A stretch of DNA of 64,000 bases, from NCBI RefSeq assembly GCF_029674545.1, contig NZ_CP121354.1, positions 3,171,001-3,235,000 on the forward strand, read 5' to 3'. Below, piece after piece: positions 43,684-52,155 of this stretch; the first letter of the stretch is position 1; the number at the start of each line of letters is the position of its first letter. The DNA is from Mesorhizobium sp. WSM4904 (GTDB lineage Bacteria; Pseudomonadota; Alphaproteobacteria; Rhizobiales; Rhizobiaceae). A program made the position numbers and the translations under genes. The notes under the pieces were generated by a model. The model ran no database searches. It was not told the DNA's origin and saw only the letters and a list, made by a program, of their open reading frames with translations.

Positions 43684-43917
43684 GGGTTTCTGGGCTGGTC
43701 AGTCTTCGTGGGCTATCGCTGGTACGATGCGCGCGGTATCGAGCCGCTTTTCCCGTTCGGCTTCGGGCTGAGCTACACCGAATTCGCTTATTCGAATCTA
43801 GCGCTTGACCGAACCGTCCTGCGATCCGGCGAGAAGGTCGCGGTCAGCTTTGCCATCACGAACACAGGAAAGGTCCGTGGCAAGGAAATCTGCCAGGTCT
43901 ACGCCCGCTATTTCGGC
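43684..43917 (+). pseudogene. Remnant of a GH3 beta-glucosidase C-terminus
   Basis: The frame encodes VFVGYRWYDARG and LFPFGFGLSYTEFAYSNL, then a fibronectin-III-like part (KVAVSFAITNTGKVRGKEIC, QVYARY). These are the last domains of GH3 beta-glucosidases such as BglX. The N-terminal catalytic domains are absent, and the similarity stops about 11 nt before the pqqE stop codon. It is a truncated relic at the border between the stress region and the pqq-xox-cbb island. Confidence 0.8.
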
Positions 43918-43928
43918 GTGAACTTGCA

Positions 43929-45071
43929 TTACAAGGCGCGCGCAGCGTGCGTTTCGTTGTCGGGTCGGGTTGTGGCGCCGATCCGCCGGAAGATGAAATG
44001 TTCCGCGCCGTTTCTCTCCGGCGCTGCCCCTGCCAGCGCGGCGTCGGTCATGTGCTTGTGGATCGGCGACTTGATGCAGGCCGGATCCGTAGCCGCGGCA
44101 TCACCGGCAATCGCCATCGCCTGACACCTGCAGCCGCCCCAGTCGACCTCGCGACGCTCGCAGCTTCGGCACGGCTCCTGCATCCACTCGGTGCCGCGGA
44201 AAGCATTGAATGCTGGTGAATCGGTCCAGATTTCGGCAAGCGTGCGCTCTCCGAAGCGCTCGAAGCGAAGCGAAGGAATCGTCTGCGCGGCATGACACGG
44301 CAGCACCGTGCCATCTGGGGCCACCATGAACGCATCGCGCGCCCAGCCGCCCATGCATGGCTTGGGGTAGATGGCAAAATAGTCAGGCGGGACGAAATCG
44401 ATGTTGATGACGCCGGCCAGCTGTTCCTGCGCCGCCGCGACGGTGTCGGCCTGCCGGTCGACCGCGGCGCGTTCGGGCATCAGCGCATTGCGATTGGCCA
44501 GCGCCCAGCCGGCATACTGCACGTTGGCGATCTCAAGCCGCTCCGCGCCCAGCGAAAGGGCCAGATCGATGAATTCCGGCACTTCCTCGATGTTGTGGCG
44601 ATGGATCGGCGCATTGATGGTCAGCGGCAGCCCGGCCGCGCGGGCGCGGCGTGCCGTCTCCAGCTTCTTTTCATGGCTGCCGACATGATTGCCGATACGG
44701 TCGGTGGTCGCTGGGCGGGCACCCTGAAAGCTAAGTTGCAGGTGGTCGAGACCGGCTTCGGCAAAGGCCTCGATGCGGCCATCGGCAATGTTGATGCCGG
44801 CGGTGATGAGGTTGGTGTAGACACCGCGCGCCGAAAGTCCGGCGATCAATTGCTCGAGGTCGCGGCGCAGCGTCGGCTCGCCGCCGGACAGATGCACCTG
44901 CAGAATGCCGAGATCGGCGGCCTGCGAGAAGAGATCGAGCCAGGTCGGTGTGTCGAGCTCGCGATTGGCCTTCAGCAATTCAAGCGGATTGGAGCAATAA
45001 GGGCACTGCAGCGGGCAGCGATGCGTCAGTTCCGCCAGCATGCCGATCGGAGGGAGAACGGCCTCGCTCAT
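43929..45071 (-). CDS. pqqE: PqqE, radical-SAM peptide-modifying enzyme of PQQ synthesis
   Basis: This 380-residue enzyme forms the first Glu-Tyr carbon-carbon bond in PqqA, working with the chaperone PqqD. The radical-SAM cluster is CPLQCPYCSN (Cys19, Cys23, Cys26) and the C-terminal SPASM cysteines are in GWARDAFMVAPDG, VLPCHAAQTIPSLRFE, PCRSCERREVDWGGCRC. ATG 45071 overlaps the pqqD stop by 4 nt (ATGA). It is the last gene of pqqABCDE, and its stop borders the GH3 relic. Confidence 0.95.
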   Translation of the reverse strand: MSEAVLPPIGMLAELTHRCPLQCPYCSNPLELLKANRELDTPTWLDLFSQAADLGILQVHLSGGEPTLRRDLEQLIAGLSARGVYTNLITAGINIADGRIEAFAEAGLDHLQLSFQGARPATTDRIGNHVGSHEKKLETARRARAAGLPLTINAPIHRHNIEEVPEFIDLALSLGAERLEIANVQYAGWALANRNALMPERAAVDRQADTVAAAQEQLAGVINIDFVPPDYFAIYPKPCMGGWARDAFMVAPDGTVLPCHAAQTIPSLRFERFGERTLAEIWTDSPAFNAFRGTEWMQEPCRSCERREVDWGGCRCQAMAIAGDAAATDPACIKSPIHKHMTDAALAGAAPERNGAEHFIFRRIGATTRPDNETHAARAL

Positions 45072-45364
45072 AGCCTCACCAGCAGCTTGTCCGACCATTC
45101 CTGCAGGAAGGCGATGACGTCGGCCGCCACGGCCTCCTGATCGGCGTCATAGTCGGAGGCAAGGTGGGCGATGATGTGGCCGACGGTGGATCGTCCATCG
45201 CAGCGGCGCAGTATGTCGAGGCTGATCTCGTTCGGCCAGAATACCTTCTCTGGCGAAAGCACGGCGAAGGCCTGCCTCACAGGGTCGTACTGTATGCGCA
45301 CATGCTTCGGCAGCGACGGCATGGATTGCAACGACACCAGGGCTCTTTCGCGCAGCGCCATCAT
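45068..45364 (-). CDS. pqqD: PqqD, peptide chaperone of PQQ synthesis
   Basis: This 98-residue protein is of normal PqqD size. It has the RRE-type fold with recognisable segments PKHVRIQYDPVRQAFAVLSP and ILRRCDGRSTVGHIIAHLA. PqqD binds PqqA and presents it to PqqE. ATG 45364 shares one base with the pqqC stop, giving TGATG. The alternative ATG 45361 is the next codon. It is coupled on both sides within the operon. Confidence 0.93.
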   Translation of the reverse strand: MMALRERALVSLQSMPSLPKHVRIQYDPVRQAFAVLSPEKVFWPNEISLDILRRCDGRSTVGHIIAHLASDYDADQEAVAADVIAFLQEWSDKLLVRL

Positions 45365-46119
45365 CAGACCGACTCCGGGCGAAAAGCGCCGGGGGGTATG
45401 TTTCCCGGCGCGCCATAGGCATGTTGAAGCGCGTCGAGCATGGCCCAGAGTATATCGCATTTGAACACCAGCGCATCGATCGCCTGCTGCTGGCGTTCCG
45501 CCGTATCGGCGTGGCCGAGCACATAGGCGAGGGCGAAGTCGGCATCGCGCGATGCCTGCTCGGGCCGGCGGCTGAAATAGGCCAGCGTGTCCTCGGTGAC
45601 GTAGTCGTATTTGGCCAGCATCGCCGGCACCCGTTCGCCGATGATGCGCGGCGAGAACATCTCGGTCAGCGAAGACGCGACCGCCTCGAGCAGCGTCCGG
45701 TTCGTGCAGAAGGAAAGGTAGGCGCCGACGGCGAAACGGGTCGCCGGCAGTGCCAGCCTTTCGCTCTTGACGGCTTCGGCATCGAGCCCGAGCGAGGTTG
45801 CCAGGTGCAGCCAGCGCGCGATGCCGCCGCTCCAGCCGTCCTCGCCGTCGTGGTCCTCGATGCGTTTGCGCCAGGCAGCGCGAAACGCGGGGTCCTCGGC
45901 ACGTGCCAGGATCATGGCGTCCTTGCGCGGAATGACGGCCTGGTAGCAATAGCGGTTCAGCGCCCAGGCCTGCATTTCGGCCTTCGACAGGTCGCCGCCG
46001 GTCATTCTGTGATGGAAAGGATGACGATTGTGATAGCGCTCGTCACCGACGCGCCGCAGCACGGCCTCGAGCTCGCTCTTGGACAGGCCACCTGCGGCCG
46101 CATCGCGGAAATCGCTCAA
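45364..46119 (-). CDS. pqqC: PqqC, pyrroloquinoline-quinone synthase
   Basis: This 251-residue cofactor-independent oxidase closes the ring and carries out the final oxidation to PQQ. Conserved stretches include YHNRHPFHHRMTGGDLSKAE and NRYCYQAVIPRKDAMIL. The start is an unusual TTG at 46119, because GGAG lies 8 nt before it and the codon overlaps the pqqB stop by 4 nt (TTGA). Upstream in-frame ATG codons would lie deep inside pqqB. Length matches the family. Confidence 0.93.
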   Translation of the reverse strand: MSDFRDAAAGGLSKSELEAVLRRVGDERYHNRHPFHHRMTGGDLSKAEMQAWALNRYCYQAVIPRKDAMILARAEDPAFRAAWRKRIEDHDGEDGWSGGIARWLHLATSLGLDAEAVKSERLALPATRFAVGAYLSFCTNRTLLEAVASSLTEMFSPRIIGERVPAMLAKYDYVTEDTLAYFSRRPEQASRDADFALAYVLGHADTAERQQQAIDALVFKCDILWAMLDALQHAYGAPGNIPPGAFRPESV

Positions 46120-47054
46120 AATTCCATCTCCATCCCATCGCCGGCGACTTCCCAGCCAGCGGCTTTGACCGCCGCGTGTTCGGCGGAATTCTCGTCGAGA
46201 ACCGGATTGGTGTTGTTGATATGGACGAAGATGCGGCGGCCGATCCTCAAATCGGCCAAGCCGGCAATCGAACCCGCTTGTCCAGACATCGCGATGTGCC
46301 CCATGCGCGCACCGGTTTTCTGGCCGACACGGGCAACGATCATCTCGTCGTCCGTGTAGACGGTGCCGTCGAACAGCAGGCATTCGGCATCGCGTACACG
46401 AGCGCGCAGGGAGGCATCTATGCGCGCGCAGCCGGGGATGTAGAAGACAGCGCCGCGGCTGCCGGCCCCGGTGATGCGGACTCCGATCGTGTCGCCCGTG
46501 TCGGAGCTGAAATCGGCGCTGGGATCGTCTCCTTGCTCGAGATAGAGCGCGATCTTTCCGGGCACGGGAAAGGCGTCGACGACCACACCGGTCTCGCGGC
46601 TGTCCGCATCGCGGATCGCCAGTTCCTCCGTTGGCGCCAGGAGGCGCCGCGGCACGATCGCCGGATCGAGAACATTGAAAATCGAATTCGCCGCCAGCGT
46701 CGCCAGCACCTGCGCCGTTGCATAGATTGCGAAAGGCTGTCGTTCGCGCAGGCTGAGCAGGCCGGCGATATGGTCCACGTCGGCGTTGGTCAGCACCACC
46801 GCGCGGATAGGCGTCGAACGCAGCGGCGCGTCGGTTGCGGGCTGCAGTTCAGGCGTCTGCGCAATCTGCTGGCGAATGTCAGGCGACGCGTTGAAGAGAA
46901 CCCAGCCTGCCCCGTCCGACGATGCGGCAATGCATGATTGGGTTCGTGAATGCACGCCGGGCATCCCGGCGCGAGCCGCGCGGCTCAGGTGATAGTTGCA
47001 GTTCCATTGCGGAAAGCCGCCTCCCGCCGCCGATCCGATGATCTTCACGCGCAT
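46116..47054 (-). CDS. pqqB: PqqB, PQQ biosynthesis protein (MBL fold)
   Basis: This 312-residue protein has the metallo-hydrolase fold with the modified metal site VLTNADVDHIAGLLSLRE, and a start typical of PqqB (MRVKIIGSAAGGGFPQWNCN). PqqB hydroxylates the peptide-derived tyrosine of the precursor. ATG 47054 is chosen over an upstream start (47078) because it begins the conserved N-terminus. It follows pqqA after 153 nt that contain a strong hairpin. Confidence 0.94.
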   Translation of the reverse strand: MRVKIIGSAAGGGFPQWNCNYHLSRAARAGMPGVHSRTQSCIAASSDGAGWVLFNASPDIRQQIAQTPELQPATDAPLRSTPIRAVVLTNADVDHIAGLLSLRERQPFAIYATAQVLATLAANSIFNVLDPAIVPRRLLAPTEELAIRDADSRETGVVVDAFPVPGKIALYLEQGDDPSADFSSDTGDTIGVRITGAGSRGAVFYIPGCARIDASLRARVRDAECLLFDGTVYTDDEMIVARVGQKTGARMGHIAMSGQAGSIAGLADLRIGRRIFVHINNTNPVLDENSAEHAAVKAAGWEVAGDGMEMEF

Positions 47055-47167
47055 GACGATGCCTGCTCCGCGGCCCATTTGACCGGCAGCAAATTCACGA
47101 TGGTAAACGGCTTCGCGCCCGCGTTGCCCACGGCAAAGCCCGTCGCGAGGACCTCACGCGGCAAGGG

Positions 47168-47199
47168 GGTGCATGCCCCTGTTGCCAGGGACATGCACC
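47168..47199 (-). terminator. Hairpin between pqqA and pqqB
   Basis: Two 14-nt arms (47168-47181 and 47186-47199) pair with one mismatch around a 4-nt loop, 9 nt after the pqqA stop. There is no T-run, so it is more likely an attenuating or mRNA-stabilising stem that raises pqqA output over pqqBCDE than a full terminator. Confidence 0.65.
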
Positions 47200-47207
47200 T
47201 TTGCGGC

Positions 47208-47306
47208 CTACTTCCTGGGAGGAATTTCAGCAGGCAGATACCGCGAAATTTCGAAGCCCGCAGCAACCTGGCACATGGTCGGTTTCTTCCAGCTCTTCTT
47301 CTTCAT
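47208..47306 (-). CDS. pqqA: PqqA, precursor peptide of PQQ
   Basis: This 32-codon gene encodes MKKKSWKKPTMCQVAAGFEI then SRYLPAEIPPRK. It has the essential Glu19-x3-Tyr23 pair (FEISRY) from which PQQ is made. AGGAGA lies 6 nt before the ATG. It is slightly longer than common PqqA peptides, with a lysine-rich start and a proline-rich tail. It is first in the operon pqqABCDE, and 205 nt separate it from xoxJ upstream. Confidence 0.9.
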   Translation of the reverse strand: MKKKSWKKPTMCQVAAGFEISRYLPAEIPPRK

Positions 47307-47511
47307 GGCATTCTCCTCTTCTGCCAGCCCGAAGGGGCCGGTCATGTCGTTTGCGCCATTGCGGGCAATGCAATGGCTCGTCCATCACCTCACAAATGGA
47401 CAAATGAAACAATGGGTTCTCAAACAATCAAAAGCAAATGAGCAAAGCACGATTATCTATCTCAAAGATCGTTCCTTCTCTCCATCATCTGTCCAGTTTC
47501 ACGCCTATATG

Positions 47512-48381
47512 TCACCCTGGTGCCGCGGTGATCGCGTTGTCATGCTCGTCGATCAGCGGCACGTTGTAGTCGAGCAGGAGCTTGTTGATCTCCGCCTGGT
47601 TTTCTCGGATCACCTTGTTGAGCGTACGCTTCCATTCCTGATCGGATGGACGTACCCCCATGGTGATGCGGTAGGACATGCGCGAGCCGGTCTTTTCCTT
47701 GACCAATGGGACGATCGCAACATTCGCGTTGAGTTGCTTGGCATAGTAGCCCGCCATCGGCCCCCACAAGATTGCCGCGTCGATCTTGCCGGCAAGCATG
47801 TCCTTGATCACGACCTCTCCCATCGACGGGGTGACGCGCGTGTCGATGGACAACGGGTAGATTTTTGCCGTTCGCAGGAGTTTGTTGGCGGCCATGTTGG
47901 CAGTCGGCGGCGTGCGTTCGACGACGCCAATCCTCTTGCCGGTGAGTTTCGGATCCTCGATCGTCTCGACACCTTCGAGGTCGTCGCCCTTCGGATGCAC
48001 GAGAACATAGGAGGAGCGATAGTAGGCATTGGTGTTCTGCACCAGCTCATCGCCCTGGGCATAGCCCATGATGACGTCGCATCGGTTGGCGGCAAGCGTG
48101 TTGCGCACGAAGCCTATGACAGTCGGAAACCATGTGTAGGCGACCGACTTCCTTCCCGTCTTGCGGGCAACCAGCTCGGCCAGCTTGTTTTCGAAACCTT
48201 GGCCATTCTGGTCGGTGAACGGCATGTTCGAAGGATCGGCGCAGACGCGCAGCGTATCGGGATCGACCAGTTCGCCCGCTGCCCCGAGGCCCGCGCCTTG
48301 CGCCTGGGCGTTCGACGGCGACATGGCGAGCGCGCCGAGGATCAGCAAGACAACGCGTTTCGATGCGTCACCGCCGGTCAT
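47512..48381 (-). CDS. xoxJ: XoxJ, periplasmic solute-binding-like protein of methanol oxidation
   Basis: This 289-residue protein has a signal peptide (cleavage near SNAQA) and a family-3-like binding-protein fold: DTLRVCADPSNMPFTDQNG, then NRCDVIMGYAQGDELVQNTN. XoxJ/MxaJ is needed for methanol dehydrogenase activity, probably by helping to mature or activate XoxF; it is not a transporter component. ATG 48381 is 1 nt after the xoxG stop. The order xoxF-xoxG-xoxJ is the usual one. Confidence 0.9.
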   Translation of the reverse strand: MTGGDASKRVVLLILGALAMSPSNAQAQGAGLGAAGELVDPDTLRVCADPSNMPFTDQNGQGFENKLAELVARKTGRKSVAYTWFPTVIGFVRNTLAANRCDVIMGYAQGDELVQNTNAYYRSSYVLVHPKGDDLEGVETIEDPKLTGKRIGVVERTPPTANMAANKLLRTAKIYPLSIDTRVTPSMGEVVIKDMLAGKIDAAILWGPMAGYYAKQLNANVAIVPLVKEKTGSRMSYRITMGVRPSDQEWKRTLNKVIRENQAEINKLLLDYNVPLIDEHDNAITAAPG

Positions 48382-48382
48382 G

Positions 48383-48907
48383 TCACCCACCCATGCAGGA
48401 TTTTTCGGCATCCTTCGCCGCTTGAGCCTTGTCTTCGTGCTTGGGCGGCCTTCCACGGGGTGCCGCGCCATCGGCGCGGGCACGCAGATAGACGTAGAGA
48501 TCGTCCAGGTAGCAATAGACGTTCTTGTTGTCGCCGAAGGCGGGCATGACGTTTTCCTTGCCGTTGGCGGTATTCTTGCGGCCCTGGGCGACGATCGAGA
48601 GAAAAGTGGGGTAGTCGATGTTTTTCAGGCTGTTCGCCAGGGCCGGCGCGTAGCTCGAACCTGTTCCGTCCTGTCCGTGGCAGACATGGCAGTCCGAGTG
48701 ATAGCGGCGATAACCGCTGAACGTGTACCAATCCACGGTTCCGTTTCCGATCTTGTAGGTTGGATTTCCATCCGCGTCCAAATACTTGCCGCCTTCTTCC
48801 TTCACCGCCTTGGCTTTGTCTGCGCTGTCCTCAGCCCGCGCCGGACCTGAGCCGGCCGGAGGCAGAAGAGCCAGGGCGAGAACGGAAATTGCAATGCGAA
48901 CAAACAT
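48383..48907 (-). CDS. xoxG: XoxG, cytochrome c acceptor of lanthanide methanol dehydrogenase
   Basis: This 174-residue protein has a signal peptide (cleavage near residue 25) and one haem motif CHVCH (Cys73, Cys76, His77). The axial Met is probably in NVMPAFGDNKNVYCYLDDLY, which fits the cytochrome cL family. It accepts electrons from PQQ in XoxF and passes them to a smaller cytochrome c. The C-terminal tail holds an extra Cys (KSCMGG), which is not needed for haem. The gene lies 159 nt after xoxF, with a hairpin between them. Confidence 0.9.
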   Translation of the reverse strand: MFVRIAISVLALALLPPAGSGPARAEDSADKAKAVKEEGGKYLDADGNPTYKIGNGTVDWYTFSGYRRYHSDCHVCHGQDGTGSSYAPALANSLKNIDYPTFLSIVAQGRKNTANGKENVMPAFGDNKNVYCYLDDLYVYLRARADGAAPRGRPPKHEDKAQAAKDAEKSCMGG

Positions 48908-48990
48908 TCAGACGCTTCCTTCTTTTGCCAAGGACAAAGGGTTGCCGCCGCGCCGCGGCGTTGATCGATGTTTCGGGTGCGCGGCAAATC

Positions 48991-49026
48991 GAGAGCCCGG
49001 AAATACCTCCGGGCAACCGGGCTCTC
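48991..49026 (-). terminator. Hairpin between xoxF and xoxG
   Basis: GAGAGCCCGG and CCGGGCTCTC form a perfect 10-bp stem around a 16-nt loop, 41 nt after the xoxF stop. No T-run follows on the minus strand. It probably acts as an attenuator or 3' stabiliser, giving more xoxF than xoxG message. Confidence 0.65.
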
Positions 49027-49066
49027 GTATTTTCAGGTCTTCGGTCCCTGAGGCCGTTTCCGGATA

Positions 49067-50968
49067 TCAGTCCGGAAGACCGAAGACGGTCAGCTGGCCG
49101 CCCAGCGTCGTGTAGTCGGCAAGTGCTGCGTAACCACCGACTGCTCCCAGACCGGCGGTTCCAACGACCGCGGCCTGATCGCCTTGCGCGCGGCCCTGAT
49201 CGACGGCGCCATGCCAGGCAGCGGCGTTGTCGGGTGACAGCAACCCGCCGGCGAGGCCGATGCCGGCCCATCCACCGACGCCGGAGAGAACGGCGATGTA
49301 CTGCTTGCCGTCATGCTCGAAGGGCGTGACGTTGCCGATGATGCCGGACGGAGTCTTGAACTTGTAAAGTTCCTTGCCCTTCTCATCGACCGCCTTGATG
49401 TAGCCTTCGAGCGTTCCGTAGAAGATGACGTCACCGGCGGTCGCCAGTGCGCCCGACCACACCGAGAACTGCTCGGGCTTCGACCAGACGATCTCGCCCT
49501 TGGCAGCATCCCAGGCGATGAAGTTGCCCATATTGCCGTCACCGCCAGGCGCGGGATACATCGACACCGTGGCGCCCACATAAGGCTGGCCGGCCGTGTA
49601 GCTCACCTTATATGGCTCGTAGTCCATGCACACATGGTTGGTCGGCACATAGAACAGGCCGGTCTTCGGCGAGTAGGCGGCCGGCTGCTGGTCCTTGGTT
49701 CCAAGTGCTGCTGGGCAGATGCCCGTCGAGTTGGTGTCCTCGCCGTTCTGCTGGGTCGAATATTTCGCCACGACCTGCGGGCGGCCATATTCCTTGCTCT
49801 TGGGGTCCATGTTGACTTCCGTCGCCCAGTTCACCGCCGGATCGTACTTCTTGGCGACGAGAAGTTCGCCGGTGGCGCGATCCATGGTGTAGGCGAAGCC
49901 GTTGCGGTCGAAATGCACCAGCACGTCATGCTTCTTGCCTTTGACCTCCATGCCGTCGACGAGGATCATCTCGTTGATGCCGTCAAAGTCCCATTCGTCA
50001 TGCGGGGTCATCTGGTAGACCCATTTGGCCATGCCGGTGTCGGCATCGCGGGCAAAGATGGTCATCGACCAGCGATTGTCTCCGGGGCGCTGGACCGGGT
50101 TCCATGTCGAGGGATTGCCGGTGCCATAGTAGACGAGGTTCAGCTTCGGATCATAGGAATACCATCCCCAGGTCGTGCCGCCTCCGGTCTTCCACTGCTC
50201 GCCTTCCCAGGTGTTCGTGCCGGAGTCCTTCCCCACCGGCTTGCCAAGCTGGGTGGTCTTCTCGGGATCGATCAGGGTGTCTGCATCCGGACCTTCCGAA
50301 TAGGCCTTCCAGGCGAGCTTGCCATCCTTCAGATTGTAGGCGGCCAACCAGCCGCGGACGCCGAATTCCGCGCCGGAGACGCCGACGAGAACCTTGTCCT
50401 TGACGACCACGGGCGCCGACGTCCCGGATTCACCCTTTCCGCCGTTCGTGTTTTCGCCGTTCTTGACCGACCACACGACCTTGCCGGTCTTGGCATCGAG
50501 CGCAACGACGGTGGTGTCGGCCTGGTTGAGAATGATCTTGCCGTCTCCGTAGGCGACGCCGCGATTGACCGTGTCGCAGCACATGATCGGAATGACGTTC
50601 GTGTCTTGCTTGGGCTCGTACTTCCAGAGGATCTTTCCGTCCTTGTTGAGATCGAGAGCGTAGACGGTGTTCGGGAAGGGCGCGTGAACATACATCACAT
50701 CGCCGATGATCAGCGGTCCACCCTCGTGGCCGCGCAGCACGCCGGTCGAGAAGGTCCACTTGACCTGCAGGTTCTTCACGTTCTCCTTCGTGATCTGCTT
50801 GAGCTTGGAATAGCGGGTGTTGGCGTAGTCACCCGTCTGCATCACCCAGTCTTTCGGGTTTTCGGCCATCTTCGCGAGCTCTTCGTTGGCTGACGCCGCA
50901 TAGAGCGCGCCGAACGACAGTAGCGCCGAGGCCGTTACAATGTAGGTAGCTTGCGTAAGTGCGCGCAT
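49067..50968 (-). CDS. xoxF: XoxF, lanthanide-dependent PQQ methanol dehydrogenase
   Basis: This 633-residue periplasmic enzyme oxidises methanol (and often formaldehyde) with PQQ. A signal peptide ends near residue 28. The vicinal disulfide is Cys130-Cys131 (MCCDTVNRG). Metal and catalytic residues are Glu201 (GAEFGVRG), Asn285 (GTGNPSTWN) and Asp327. Asp329, in DEWDFDG, is the extra aspartate that distinguishes lanthanide XoxF from calcium MxaF. ATG 50968 has GGAGG 6 nt upstream. No mxaI-type small subunit is present, as expected for XoxF. It is expected to be controlled by lanthanide availability; no specific regulator is in the window. Confidence 0.96.
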   Translation of the reverse strand: MRALTQATYIVTASALLSFGALYAASANEELAKMAENPKDWVMQTGDYANTRYSKLKQITKENVKNLQVKWTFSTGVLRGHEGGPLIIGDVMYVHAPFPNTVYALDLNKDGKILWKYEPKQDTNVIPIMCCDTVNRGVAYGDGKIILNQADTTVVALDAKTGKVVWSVKNGENTNGGKGESGTSAPVVVKDKVLVGVSGAEFGVRGWLAAYNLKDGKLAWKAYSEGPDADTLIDPEKTTQLGKPVGKDSGTNTWEGEQWKTGGGTTWGWYSYDPKLNLVYYGTGNPSTWNPVQRPGDNRWSMTIFARDADTGMAKWVYQMTPHDEWDFDGINEMILVDGMEVKGKKHDVLVHFDRNGFAYTMDRATGELLVAKKYDPAVNWATEVNMDPKSKEYGRPQVVAKYSTQQNGEDTNSTGICPAALGTKDQQPAAYSPKTGLFYVPTNHVCMDYEPYKVSYTAGQPYVGATVSMYPAPGGDGNMGNFIAWDAAKGEIVWSKPEQFSVWSGALATAGDVIFYGTLEGYIKAVDEKGKELYKFKTPSGIIGNVTPFEHDGKQYIAVLSGVGGWAGIGLAGGLLSPDNAAAWHGAVDQGRAQGDQAAVVGTAGLGAVGGYAALADYTTLGGQLTVFGLPD

Positions 50969-51661
50969 CAATATCCTCCCAGGTTAACGACGAGAATCGA
51001 TTGTTAAACCCACAAGGGGCAGTCCAAGCGATTCATTTGGGAAGTATTTCCGGCAGCGTGTCACGACCTAAACCAACCAGTAGAGGCACATTTCTGCCCT
51101 CCACCCATTCAGCCTAGCCTGTACCCGCCCAATTGGCCTACGAAAGACTGCCGCCGCTCCCTTGTTACGGCGACGTCCTTGAAGCCGGAAACAAGGTAAG
51201 GCTATGTCATCGCAAAATGCCAGGCAAGGAAAAACCCCTGTGGGCATGTTGCATTGCGTCATCGATTTGCTGCAACGCAATATAAAGAAGAAGGGTAAAA
51301 AATAGTCCCAGCAACGGTTCGCCGAACGGCTTCAGCCATGTCATGCTATATATAAAATTCTCACCTTTCCATATTCATGATATGATATGATTGAATTTTA
51401 TTTCAGCATATTTTACTGAATTTGTTGGCATGGCCATCTTTGGTTGCCCGGTAGTGAGCGAGGGCCGAAAAGAAGCCAAGAAGATGAGTGCGGAGGCGGA
51501 TCACGAGGCTGCCCTGAACCACTGTTGCCGGTGGGCAGGGCATTCCTCCTTTGGTCCTATACGGGGGCAATGAGAGGTTGACCAGGCTCGCGGCATGTCG
51601 CCAACTTGGCGCGACGATGATGGCTCGCTGCACGGCGCTCGGGCAACAGGAGGAATTTCTC
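50969..51661. other. Divergent regulatory spacer upstream of xoxF
   Basis: These 693 nt separate xoxF from a small exported-protein gene. The middle (51337-51420) is strongly AT-rich with repeated TATGAT, and a dyad lies at 51253-51281. Open frames on both strands have no recognisable product. It probably carries promoters in both directions. Confidence 0.5.
51253..51281. promoter_or_regulatory. Inverted repeat in the xoxF upstream region
   Basis: ATTGCGT (51253-51259) and ACGCAAT (51275-51281) form a perfect 7-bp dyad with a 15-bp spacer, about 290 nt before the xoxF start. It could be a regulator site; no candidate regulator is adjacent. Confidence 0.35.
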
Positions 51662-52015
51662 ATGGTCAGATATGTTGGATTTTCGATCCTGCCGCTCCTT
51701 TTTTCATCGACAATGGTCCTTGCAAACCCAGCAGGCGCCGCGGGAGATTACCCGACGGCGACGATCGTCGACTATGTGCTCGGCTGCATGCAGACGAATG
51801 GCCAGACACGTCAGGCGCTGGAGAGTTGTTCCTGCTCGATCGATGTCATCGCCTCGATCCTGCCTTACGACCATTATGAGAGGGCCGAGACCTTCAAGAG
51901 CATGTCTCTGACGACCGGCGAGAATGCAGGCCTGTTTCGCGAAAGCGCGCCGGCGAAAGCCGCGCGTACGGAGTTGAAGCGTGCGCAGGCGGAAGCCGAC
52001 GTGCGTTGCTTCTAG
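51662..52015 (+). CDS. Small exported Cys-containing protein next to xoxF
   Basis: This 117-residue protein has a signal peptide (cleavage near residue 22, VLANPAGAAG) and a helical mature part with four Cys (LGCMQTN, ESCSCSID, VRCF). AGGAGG is 8 nt before ATG 51662. No known domain is recognised. It is divergent from xoxF and precedes the ABC cluster convergently, so it may take part in methanol oxidation or cytochrome/PQQ handling in the periplasm. Its TAG stop is formed by the first bases of a RIME-like element, so the original C-terminus may have been altered. Confidence 0.75.
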   Translation: MVRYVGFSILPLLFSSTMVLANPAGAAGDYPTATIVDYVLGCMQTNGQTRQALESCSCSIDVIASILPYDHYERAETFKSMSLTTGENAGLFRESAPAKAARTELKRAQAEADVRCF

Positions 52016-52115
52016 AGCGGTTCACCGTCTCACGGAAACGGCAACCCGCTCTGTCTCTTTGTCCTGACGCAATTCCGGACGGAAAACCGTTTCCACTTTT
52101 CCTGGAATTGCTCTA
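52013..52115. repeat. RIME-like intergenic repeat
   Basis: This 103-bp palindromic element has inverted ends TAGAGC and GCTCTA. Inside are a first hairpin (AGAGCGG at 52014-52020 with CCGCTCT at 52046-52052) and a second (GCAATTCC at 52069-52076 with GGAATTGC at 52104-52111). The sequence looks like the RIME mosaic elements scattered between genes in Rhizobium and Mesorhizobium, from memory. It sits between convergent genes and may serve as a terminator. Confidence 0.7.
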
Positions 52116-52155
52116 ACGCTTTGCCCTTCAAGGGAATTTCGCCCCCGCTGGGCGA

